From: Dinochytrium kinnereticum
Lineage: Eukaryota; Chytridiomycota; Chytridiomycetes; Chytridiales; Chytridiaceae
Direction: 5' to 3'
Assembly (NCBI GenBank): GCA_027604005.1
Contig: JADGJT010000353.1
Span: forward strand, 5,378 to 23,567
DNA: 18,190 nt
The notes under the pieces: generated by a model
What the model saw: only the letters and a program-made list of their open reading frames with translations
Told to the model about the DNA's origin: nothing
The model's database searches: none
Translations under genes and position numbers: made by a program
Shown here: piece by piece, positions 1 through 8,900 of the stretch
Layout: each line of letters begins with the position of its first letter
Numbering within the stretch: position 1 is the first letter of the stretch

Positions 1-466
1 CCGCAAGGGTGCCATGAAGGGCGGTCGCAAGGGAGGCAAGAAGGGTGGCCGTAGGGGAGCCATGAAGCGTGGCCGCAATGGTGCAATGAAGGGCGGTCGC
101 AGGGGCAAGAAGGGCGGCCTTAGGGGAGCCATGAAGAACCGCCTCAAGGGTGCGATGAAGGGCGGTCGCAAGGGAGGCAAGAAGGGTGGCCTCCGAGGAG
201 CTCTTCGTGCTGCTGCGAACAAGGCTGCTGGTGCCGCCGGTGGTGGCGATGCTGCACCCCCGGCTGAGGCCGCTCCCGCCGAAGCTGCGCCCGCCGAAGC
301 TGCTCCCGCCGAAGCTGCTCCTGCTGAAGCTGCTCCCGCCGAAGCTGCTCCTGCCGAAGCTGCGCCGGCTGAGGCCGCTCCTGCCGAAGCTGCGCCGGCT
401 GAGGCCGCTCCCGCTGAGGCTCCTGCGGAGGCCGCAGAAGCTCCGGCGGAGGCTCCCGCAGAGTAA
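1..466 (+). CDS. Lys/Gly/Arg-repeat protein with Ala-Pro-Glu repeat tail (5' partial)
   Basis: The reading frame is open from base 2 at the window edge to TAA at 464-466, so this is the 3' end of a gene that starts outside; the in-frame ATG at 14 is probably internal. The visible part has two modules. Bases 2-210 encode a strongly basic tandem repeat built from GAMKGGRKGGKKGG-like units, with variants such as GAMKRGRN and GAMKNRLK. A short Ala/Gly linker (AAANKAAGAAGGG) follows. Bases about 255-463 encode about 11 near-perfect PAEAA units that end in PAEAP units. The repeats are preserved at protein level while third codon positions vary (gcc/gct/gcg), which argues for real coding. No signal peptide or enzyme motif is visible. 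A chromatin- or RNA-binding role would fit the basic part, but I do not recognise the family. A second long frame over the same bases is a shadow caused by the repeat. Confidence 0.75.
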   Translation, partial: RKGAMKGGRKGGKKGGRRGAMKRGRNGAMKGGRRGKKGGLRGAMKNRLKGAMKGGRKGGKKGGLRGALRAAANKAAGAAGGGDAAPPAEAAPAEAAPAEAAPAEAAPAEAAPAEAAPAEAAPAEAAPAEAAPAEAAPAEAPAEAAEAPAEAPAE

Positions 467-724
467 ATGCGAAGATGCGTCTGAAGGAATAGATACCGGA
501 CCCTTGGTATCTGCCCTAAGGCTCTTCTTGCCTCCAGCTTGTTGGTTTTTTGCCCTTTTTCTATTAAGCATTAACAAGATGTTATCTTGCAATGTTTTGT
601 CTCTTGACCGCAGTTGTTTTTGTTTTTTGTTTTTTGTGTTGTGCTTCTATTTACTTTTGTTTATTTTATTATACGACGTGATGCCTCGGTCTTTATTGTT
701 ATTAGCTTTCCCCGTGTTTTTATT

Positions 725-730
725 AATAAA
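725..730 (+). terminator. Polyadenylation signal AATAAA for the Lys/Gly/Arg-repeat gene
   Basis: A canonical AATAAA lies 259 bases after the stop of the upstream + strand gene, inside a T/A-rich 3' region. It is assigned by position and motif only. Confidence 0.5.
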
Positions 731-754
731 ATTTAAGAAGGTGAATGACGACCG

Positions 755-760
755 TTTATT
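755..760 (-). terminator. Polyadenylation signal AATAAA for the LRR-SAM gene
   Basis: TTTATT on the + strand reads AATAAA on the minus strand, about 210 bases downstream of the LRR-SAM stop. It sits 25 bases from the opposing + strand signal, so the two transcripts probably overlap at their 3' ends. Confidence 0.45.
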
Positions 761-969
761 ACTTAGGTGACTGACTTATCTAAATGTTCAAGTCGTGTTT
801 CTCTAGCCAAAAAAAAACAAAAACATCACCCTGTACCCAAACCAAAACCACAATAACAATCATTGACAGAATATTCTCAAATGCGCTCAGCGTGAAGGTG
901 CCCACATAAGATCTTGCTTTGACTGACCTTACAAAAGTAAGGGTCTCCTCACACCAAAAGACCCATCCC

Positions 970-3786
970 TCAAGAATATTCTGGAGGCGCGACATCTCCT
1001 CCCACACTTCCACCAACAAGTCTCCCCCCAACACCTCCTGTGCGAAGCTGTTCAACAGCCGCAAGAATAATTTGACGGGAAAGGGGTTGTGAGACCCCCA
1101 TCTGGGTTAGCTGGTCGTCGGTGATGAGGAGGAGCCTGCTTCCCGTCACGTTGGCATCTGAAGACGAAGAAAGTCAGTGGTGGTGAAGCTGGAGTGGTGT
1201 GGTGTGGGAGAGAGCAAAAACAAAACAAAAAAGAAAAAGAAAAAGAAAAAGAAAAGAAAAGCGGTGTAATGAAATGTTGTGGTGAAGGATAACCAGAAGA
1301 AGAGGGAGGTGAGAAGAACGAGCAAGCAACCAAAAAAAAAAAAAAAGAAAAAGAAAAAACTTACCCCACAAAATCCTCACCAACCTCTCTCCAACATCCA
1401 ACTCCTCCAACCATCGCCGAACATGATCCCGATTCCACCGAACTACATCTCCAAGTCCAGATCCCAAGCTTCCTCCAGATCCACCTATCGTCATCGGCCT
1501 TCCAGAAGGAAACACACTGATATCCTTCTCTTTGGCACCTTTTATCGATGAAATCGCTTTCCCAGCGTCACCAGGGAACATTCCAACCTCCATTTCCTTG
1601 CTCGTCATCATCGTTCCGGTTGGAGTAGACGGCGCGTCAATACCCGAAAATAGGTAAGCCGAGGTAGAGGTATGAGTAGTGGAGCTATAAGGGGATTGTT
1701 TGGTGATGGTGACAGATTGAGTGCCTGGGGCTGGCATGACATGAACGTTAGACAACGCTACAGTAGCCTGTCCGTCCCCAGCATTACTTGCAGCTGCCTC
1801 AAGAGTCTCCCGTTCTTTCTCTCCACGTCTGTCACCAGCCGCCCTCCGCCTCCTTAAAGCCATAATCGCCACGACCCCCAGAACGACAGCTAGCAATCCC
1901 AAGAGCCCACCGACAAGTCCAGGGATCCAAGCGTTGGAACTCGAAGCATTGGCACCACCACCATTGACTTGAACAACAGAAGTGACGGTTTGAATAATCA
2001 CCACACCGTCTGCGCGAGTGGATGTCATGACCGATACGACTGAGTTATCGCCCGAAAGTGGGATGGTTGCGGAGGTGAGGGAGGTGGCAGATGTGGGCGA
2101 TGATCCGGTTGACGGAGGGGCGGTTGAGATGGTTCGCTCTCCGGTGGATGTTGAGAGGGGGTCGGAGGTAATGGCGGGAGGTTGGGGAGATGGAACGGAA
2201 GATGCCGCGCGGTACGGAGCGCAAATAAGGTCTGATTGTTGAACGATGCTGGTATTCAAAAGAAGAGAAAAGAGTGTTTAGCATGGTGTTTTTAAAAATT
2301 TGGTTAATAAAGGAAAACGAAAGGTTCGTACTTTAAGTTTTTGTCAGCGACTTGTGCCGAGTCAAATGACTCCAAACAGCTATTAAAGACCTGACTGAAA
2401 GCCAAGTGAAAACAAACAAAAAGGTGAGTCTAGAGAGAATATTTGTAGAGTAGATAAGGAAAAACTTACAGGGTTTGAACGTTGTAAAGGAAGAACGGCA
2501 GAGCACCAGTCATGAAAGTGTTGGTGATGATGCTATGCAGGTATTGTAAGTTCTCAAATAAAATTAACAGATAAGGAAAAACTACCTGGGAATAACTTTT
2601 GAGGAAAAAACAAATTCAAAAATCAAAACAACTCACAATTCTTTCAAAATGGGAGCCGTAAAAGACAATGGAATCCTTCCGGAGATTCCAGTTCTCGCAC
2701 CTAAACCAAATACATAAGAAAATTTGAGGAATAAGCACAAGGGAAAAGAGATTTCTAACAAAAAGCAAATTAAAAGCATCGGAAAAGAGTGATAAAGGTT
2801 ACAGGATGAAACAAATTACAGGATAAAGTCTCAAGACGGCTCATTTCCGAAGTGAACGGGAAGGATCCGGTTAGAGGGTTGTCAGAGAGCCAACTGAACA
2901 CATTGGGATTATTTGTTAGTAGTGTCATTTAAGCTCATGAAGGTGTCATTACATGTGGCCCATGTTTCGAAGATTCTCGAGATTTGGGAGGTCACCGGTG
3001 AATGAATTTCCACTTAGATCTGGTTTTAGAATTTACGAGTGTTAGAACGGTTGAAAGGAAGAAAAAATAAACAAGAGAGCAGACGATTCACCAAGCCATG
3101 TGAGTTCTGTTAAAGTGCTGAGAGCTGAAGGAAGAGGTCCACTCATGCGGTTTCGAGTCACATCGCTGGAGGGTCAATAACTTGATATTAGCGACTTTGA
3201 ATTCGAAAGCAAGGGCGAAGCAGAAAGTACTCACAGAATTTGAAGACGCCTCAAGTTTCCAATGAATTCAGGAATCGATCCTGTGAGTTGATTCTGACCC
3301 AACCACTGCAACAAGAGACAAAAAATGAAATAAGTCAATCATAAATAGGTGGCCAGTGAAAAGAAAAACAAACAGACAAGAGACAGTATAAGAGCACCTA
3401 AACCTGAATGAGACCAAACTAACTCACCAAATTCTGCAACTTTGGAAACGCAGTCCCAAAAAACTCTGGGATCTCTCCCGTCAGCTCATTCTTGTCCACC
3501 ACCAGGCTCGTCAACTCTGACAGTTCAGCGAGTCTGTCGGGAATGGGTCCCACCAAGCCTTTACTCGCCCAGCCCCTTAAGAAAGGTTAATGTTAGGCGG
3601 ATGCGTGTGAAGAGAAGCGAAGTAAAGGGCGAGAATCCTTGTTGCGGGGACATACAGACGCACGATCCTGTTGACACCGTTGATGCTTTCACAAAAGATG
3701 CCGTTGACTGGGTCGCAGCAAGCTGATGGATTGAGCCTGAGCAATCTGAAGGCAGCGGCGAGGGGGCTGCAGTCAGGCGACGACAT
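970..3786 (-). CDS. LRR - transmembrane - SAM domain receptor-like protein (11 exons)
   Basis: Exons in transcript order: 3786-3656, 3575-3428, 3305-3235, 3165-3092, 3019-2953, 2893-2820, 2700-2637, 2532-2470, 2394-2332, 2248-1365, 1157-970. All junctions are GT-AG and in phase; the sum is 1827 nt (608 aa). Residues 1-43 form an LRR N-cap (DCSPL...CCDP...GIFC). About eight plant/fungal-type LRRs follow at roughly 38-228, for example LWLGQNQLTGSIPEFIG and LDLSGNSFTGDLP. Then come a short Cys pair (NSCLES...DLICAPY), a Ser/Thr-rich stalk, a TM helix at about 359-383 (WIPGLVGGLLGLLAVVLGVV, then RRRR), a cytoplasmic linker, and a SAM domain at about 520-585 (HVRRWLEELDVGERLVRIL, ITDDQLTQMGV). SAM domains bind other SAM domains or partners, so this looks like a cell-surface sensor that signals by scaffolding, without a kinase. 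Oddity: no signal peptide precedes the ATG at 3786. The frame is open upstream to a TAG near 3901 but has no other ATG, so an unseen 5' exon is possible. Confidence 0.85.
1158..1364 (-). other. Last intron of the LRR-SAM gene, with extreme pyrimidine tracts
   Basis: This 207-nt intron runs from donor GTAAGT (1364) to acceptor CAG (1158) and splits the SAM domain after ...RILW. On the transcribed strand it contains two long T/C tracts: poly-T with interspersed C near 1331-1359, and (TTTTTC)n-like repeats near 1225-1258. The SAM frame resumes exactly after the acceptor, which supports the junction. Confidence 0.75.
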
Positions 3787-4174
3787 GCAGATGGATGGAT
3801 GCGGATGACGGCCTGGGGGCGTGAATGAGGGGGGTTGCGTGAGATTGAGGGTGGTGCGCCGAGTGGGACAAGACAGGGCGGCTTCAACCCATGGGACTAA
3901 CTACCAGCTGACATTTGCCAACAAAAACGTCTCCTCCTCCTCCCGCATCCAACCTTCGTCGATGCGATCGCTGCAAGCGCCTTGGCCGTCGCCGTCGCAG
4001 CGCCGTGACGCCCATGCCGTCCTTCCACAGACGGCACAGGCGCACGCGATGGATGCGACGTGGACACGGGGGAAACACGGGGAGAGACACGCTGCCGAAA
4101 TTTCCTTGCAGCAACAAAGTCCCTTGCCCTGACAACTTGAAGTACCCAATACACCCCGTCTTTCTTTGCCTGTC
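3787..4174. promoter_or_regulatory. Divergent promoter region between LRR-SAM and glycosyltransferase genes
   Basis: These 388 bases separate two divergent start codons, the LRR-SAM ATG at 3786 (-) and the glycosyltransferase ATG at 4175 (+). It is GC-richer than the other spacers. I see no clear TATA box. Several short open frames occur on both strands, but none looks like protein and none supplies a convincing signal peptide. It may hold 5'UTRs and possibly a missed first exon of the LRR gene. Confidence 0.5.
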
Positions 4175-5561
4175 ATGACGGCCTCATCGCAGCTGGCCAG
4201 CAGGCTGCTGCTGATCCTGACTGCCCTGTTCATCTTCGCAAGCATCGTCAGCCTCAGCTTCCCCGTCTACATGATGGGGGGAGACCCGCCCTCAAGACCT
4301 TCTCCCCCTCATCACAAACAGACGCAGCATCCACCGGTTGCAGTTCGTCCATCCTCCTCATCCCACTCCTCATCGCACTCCTCTGTCAAAGCCACCAACA
4401 CCACATCCTCTTTGGACTCTGTCAAGGCTTCAACCACCCCATCCGCACAAGATAAAGCCGCCGATGACTCCAAAGTCCAAGGCTACGTTCGCCCCAGAGT
4501 CGTCGTATCGTTCTCGACGTTTGGGCATAGGATCGATCGAATTCAAGATACCGTCGAATCTATCTACAACCAAAGCAGGAGGCCTGATGCTCTCTACCTT
4601 CATATTCCGCTCAAGATTGAGAGGATAGAGGCTTCATCTGTTTTACCACCTTTGCTCGGTGAGCTGGAAAAAAGGTTTGAGGGTTGGTTGAAGGTGACGC
4701 ATCCGAAAGATTACGGACCTAGGTAAGGTTTGGTTATTCGGTCGCTTTGGTTTTTACGGAGGGAAAGGCTGGTTGATTACAGGGAGCTAACTCTCCTGGC
4801 AATAATAGCACAAAACTTCTTGGATCCCTGCTCGTCGAAAAAGACCCCGAAACCATCATCATCACCGGTAAGCTTTCTTTTTTGACCCCGCCTCCCGCAC
4901 CGACCCTTTTTAATCTCGTCCTCTTTTTGCAACAAAAGTCGACGACGATATGTCCTACCACAGGGATGTGGTCAGAGTCCTGGTTGGAGCCGCCGAGCTC
5001 CACATGGACTCAATACCATGCTTTATCTGTGAAGAATGGGAAGATAACAGATCAATTTATTTTGAGGATGAAGGGTACTGCAATGGATGGGGAAATGCGT
5101 TTGCGGCAATGGCTTATCGAGTTGGATTTTTTGACGGGTCGGTGTTTGATTATTCCGATGTGCCGAGTGGTTGTAGATTGTAAGTTTCGTTCTTGTTTCT
5201 TCACCCAGGGAATCGCCTTTTGCCTTTGGGATTGACCATCTTATCTCGTTACGTTGCCTTTTGTTTTGAGGGGATGCTTGCCTTTTCCCTCTGCTTTTCT
5301 TTTTTTATTTGAAAAACCCCCATCTTTGATGACAGCTCTAATGTTTTCATGCTTCACTTCATTTGTGTAAACAGACATGATGACGTCTACCTCTCTGGCT
5401 GGTCACGGAACCACGGTCACAGACCCTTTGTCGTCAAGCCAGGCTTTAATTCCATCATCGGCAACAAGGACCACACTAACCTCAGCATTCATAGCGTCGA
5501 AAACACCGAGAGTGATTACCGGAATCCCTGTATTCAGCATTACAACTTTTTTAGAGACTGA
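4175..5561 (+). CDS. Type II membrane GT-A glycosyltransferase (4 exons)
   Basis: Exons 4175-4722, 4809-4867, 4939-5179 and 5375-5561 join in phase through GT-AG introns to 1035 nt (344 aa). Residues 10-30 are a hydrophobic signal anchor (LLLILTALFIFASIVSLSF). Residues 35-105 are a Ser/Thr/Pro/His-rich stem, and the catalytic domain runs from about 108 to the end. It opens with a beta-strand/loop typical of GT-A folds (RVVVSFSTFGHRI) and a DTVESIYNQSRRPD segment. The nucleotide-sugar/metal motif is TVDDDMSY (Asp204-206). A second acidic motif is HDDVYLSGW (Asp285-286), followed by a Cys/His-containing C-terminus (NPCIQHYNFF). The layout fits a Golgi lumenal enzyme that transfers a sugar from a nucleotide-sugar donor; donor and acceptor cannot be read from sequence. 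The start ATG is followed directly by the anchor, so it is well placed. It is co-directional with the next glycosyltransferase gene. Confidence 0.85.
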
Positions 5562-5935
5562 AAGACAAGATAAAAGGTTATTTGTTTTTTAGCTCTGTCG
5601 GGCCTCTTCTTTCCTTCCTGAATCAGTTCAGGAGAAATACTCTTGGTGATAGTTTCTCATTTCTCGGTTCTCTCATTCTTCGCTTTTCTGGCAAGATCCT
5701 CTTCAACCTCTGTCTGTTCTGTTCTCCTTCTTCCATCCTTTTCCTCCCCAAATAATATAATATCTGCTGCCCCAATCGTGAACCCGTTAGCATCGCTCCT
5801 CTGAATTGAGTGGCGACCAGCGGCGCGCTGCTGTTGTCACATTTCAGTTCAATCCGTTGATGCCCTCCAGTGCAAAACAAACCACAAAAAAAAAATCTTG
5901 CTTTGGCCCCGCACACACCTCGTCCCAACTGCCTC
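5562..5935 (+). promoter_or_regulatory. Intergenic region and 5' leader of the GT71-like gene
   Basis: This region holds the 3'UTR of the upstream glycosyltransferase gene and the upstream region of the next one. It has pyrimidine-rich stretches (5600-5750) and a short AT-rich block near 5750-5762, with no canonical AATAAA on the + strand. An ATG at 5860 opens an out-of-frame 68-codon frame that runs to 6066 and overlaps the main start at 5936. If the transcript begins upstream of 5860, this would be an overlapping uORF. Confidence 0.4.
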
Positions 5936-8900
5936 ATGCGTCAAGGACTCCGCCAGGCGGTGCGCTGGCTCCTCCTTCTCGCAATCGCATCCGTCAGCAC
6001 AAGTCTCCTCTTTCGCCTCACGCGCAGAGTTTCATCACCCTCCTCAGTCGTGAACCCACTGCTTGACAACAAAAACAGCAACGACGATAATGAGTTTGTA
6101 AAGAGCTCCAGGCCGCCTCAACCCCCTCGGCCGTTGCCGTTTCCTCCTCCCCCCCCTCCTCCTCCTCTTCCATCGTCTCTCAATTCTATACCACAGAAAG
6201 TCGTCTCACCGCCTGCGAGTTTGGTGCCGGTGGAGAAGGAAAAGGGAAGCGGGACTGATGGCGGAGGCGCGGGTGAAGTGTTGGAGAAGGATGTCGAGAA
6301 GGACGGTGATGGGGGAAAGACGGCAACCAAGTCACCGACGAACGCTATGCTACCCCTCTCCGGTGCCCCGTCACCACTGAAATCAGAGGACACCACTTCC
6401 ATCAGAAAAAACGACACGAAACCAAAAGGGTCCTATTTTCCTTTGATCGCAAACGCATGCAGCTCCCTAACCGACGCCTCGGCACCCCCAGAAGACGACC
6501 CAACATTTCCTCAAGACCCTCATTCCAAAAAAAAGCCATCCCAAAAGCACCCTCCATCAAAACCCCCCACCATCCTCACCCACCCCGACTTTCACCGCGA
6601 ACTGACGAACCGCCACCAAAAATGGAAGGAATGGCTTGAGACAGAGTTCAAGGAACGCCATTCTTCTGTGAAGGCAGCGAGTGACGTTTTGAAATCCCAC
6701 GGCCACCCTGATTTCACGGGTTTTGGGATCGTCATTATCATGGCCAGCGTCCATCCCATGGAAAACGGGGAAAAGCCAACGGGAAAGACCAAACCCAAGG
6801 GACTCGCTGATCCGCTATCGTACATGAACCTCACTCTCACGCTTCTTCACGAAAAGTTCCGGTCAAATATTCCGGTAGAGGTGTGGACGTTCAAACGGAC
6901 TCTGTCCGCGTCGATGCGGTCACGGATCTCGTCGTTATCAACTGTGGATCGACCCGTTGTGTTGAGATTTGCTGATGATCCACGGAATTATGCTTCGATT
7001 GAGGTTGAGCATGATGATGATGTTGAGTTTCAACCATTCAGATTCCCTTTGTCATCGTCACTGACTCCACGCGATCCATTCGGATCCACTCGCACCAAAT
7101 CACCCTCAAAATCCAAGAAAGACGTTCTCGAAGGACCACGCCTTTCCGTGAAACAGAGGTTGAGAGAAATGGCGGAATTGGTGAAGGTGGCTGCTGCTGT
7201 AAATGCTGGGTTTGAGAGGTTTCTGGTTGTGGAGGACACCGTTGCTTTTGTTAGAAATCCGGAGATGTTGGCTGAGACTTTTGAGGAGGGGAGGGGTGTG
7301 GTTTATGGAGACGAAGATAGGGAAAGGGGGAAGCCAGCTGCCGTGTTTTGGCCGTCGATTTGGAAAGTGCATTCGAAAAGCCTGGTTTGGAAGTGGATGT
7401 GGGTATTGTTTATGATTTCCGTTTTTACTATAGTGTGGTCTAGGGTTATTTGTCTCGGTGCTTTGGTTTTGCTTTATTTCTTTTGTTCCATTTTTTTGTT
7501 TTTTAGAGTCAATCCTAATAATCGCTGCGGGGTTTTTCTTTCTCTCTCATTTTTTTACAACACTCCTTCAGGGGCTTGCCTTGCAGAGATGAATGGGACC
7601 AGGTAATGTTTTTTGCCAAAAGATAATATCTTCCCTGTGACTCCACCAGTTAAGAGAGAGAGCAAAGAACAATAACTCACCCACTCCCCTTTTTGTCGGC
7701 ATCCAGGACCCCTCTATAATGCTCATTAACAAAGAACTCTCCTGGAAGGCCCTCATGCTAGCCTGGCACCTAACCGCCGACCTTCCCTCCCGTCAATTCC
7801 GTCGCATCCTCACCCACTCCCCCCTCCACCGCCTAACCCACCTAGCAACCTCAACACCCTACCACCCAATCCAACACGTTCCCACCCCCGCCGGTTTCAT
7901 GCTCACCTCCTCCACCAAGAAACCCCCCTCGTTCTGCGGTGTGGCGACTGTTCAGAGTGATGTGAGGGGAAGACCGGTTGCGATTGATCTTGCGGGTGGG
8001 ATCGAGGAAATGGATCTGAGGGACTTTTATTTGGGGAACCCGGTTGTGGCGGTTTTGAAGAGGTATTTGCCGGCGTATCGGATGGAGGCTTGGGAGGATT
8101 TTCGTCTGCCGTCACCACCGCCCTCGGAGGTGAAACAGACGCTGGAGAGCATTGATTCGACTTTGGATGGCGACGCGAAGAGTAAAGGGCTAAAGTTTGG
8201 AGGTGTTGATAAAGCGGGGTTGCCGATCCCTAGAAAGGACGGGAAGCCGAAGAGCTCCGGATCAGGGAGCCTTGACAATGCAGTCTCGAAAGAAAACGTG
8301 GACGGGAAGAATCCAGGTCTGGAGGATGCTGATAAGGAGTCCCCCCTTACACCGAAAGAAGACGCAAGCAAAGCATCAGGAAGCGGAGACAGAGCTGCAC
8401 CTCCGATTCCGCAGGACGACATAAAGGCAAAAAATTCAGGCTCCATCAAGGAAGGAAAGCTTGATGCAGAAGTAGAGGTCTCACCGGAAGTTGAGTCGGC
8501 GGATAACATCACTTCTGAGAAACCAGGCTCCGAGACAGCGGATTCTCCCGCAAAAGTCAACGTGGGTTTAGAGGTGGACGTCGGGGAAGTTAAACGGCCT
8601 TCAAAAGGAAAAGTGAGCTCCGATCAGGTTGAGAAAGGCCTGGCGGATGAATCTGCGAATATGAAGGCTGAGGAGATAAGGTCAGATAGGAAGTTGGACG
8701 GTAGCTTTGATGCCACTGTTAAAGAAAGCCTTGGTGACGGTACGACAGGTGAAAAGGGAAGCAAAGGCAACGAATTCGGTGAAAAGGGGAAGGGTTCAGA
8801 GAAGAAGAGCGGCGCAGTTAGGGATGGGGCTATTAAAGTAGGGCTAGATGCACAGGAAGAGTACGAATCATCATCCACGAAAGCAAAGAAAGAGTCAGAA

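Larger units (their letters stand above)
467..969. other. Convergent 3' intergenic region
   Basis: This stretch lies between two convergent stop codons. It is AT-rich with T-runs and holds facing AATAAA-type signals, on the + strand at 725-730 and on the - strand at 755-760. I see no convincing gene in it. An open frame on the minus strand at 780-1064 overlaps the last LRR exon in another frame and has no protein-like composition. Confidence 0.6.

Noticed and set aside
186..770. 194-codon + strand frame rich in Leu, Pro and Arg
   Set aside because: It is a +1 shadow of the PAEAA repeat (the repeat reads as PPKLL in this frame) followed by 3'UTR sequence.
780..1064. 94-codon minus-strand frame after the SAM exon
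   Set aside because: It overlaps the last LRR-SAM exon in a different frame; the SAM frame is the one continuous with the domain and splice phase.
3884..4245. Several overlapping minus-strand frames in the divergent promoter
   Set aside because: None begins with a plausible signal peptide or joins cleanly to the LRR exon at 3786; they are Arg/Cys-rich and typical of GC-rich chance frames. They stay a possible place for a missed 5' exon.
6118..6417. Minus-strand Gly-rich frame in the GT71-like stem
   Set aside because: It is the complement of the Pro-rich stem of the + strand gene and has no splice or domain support.
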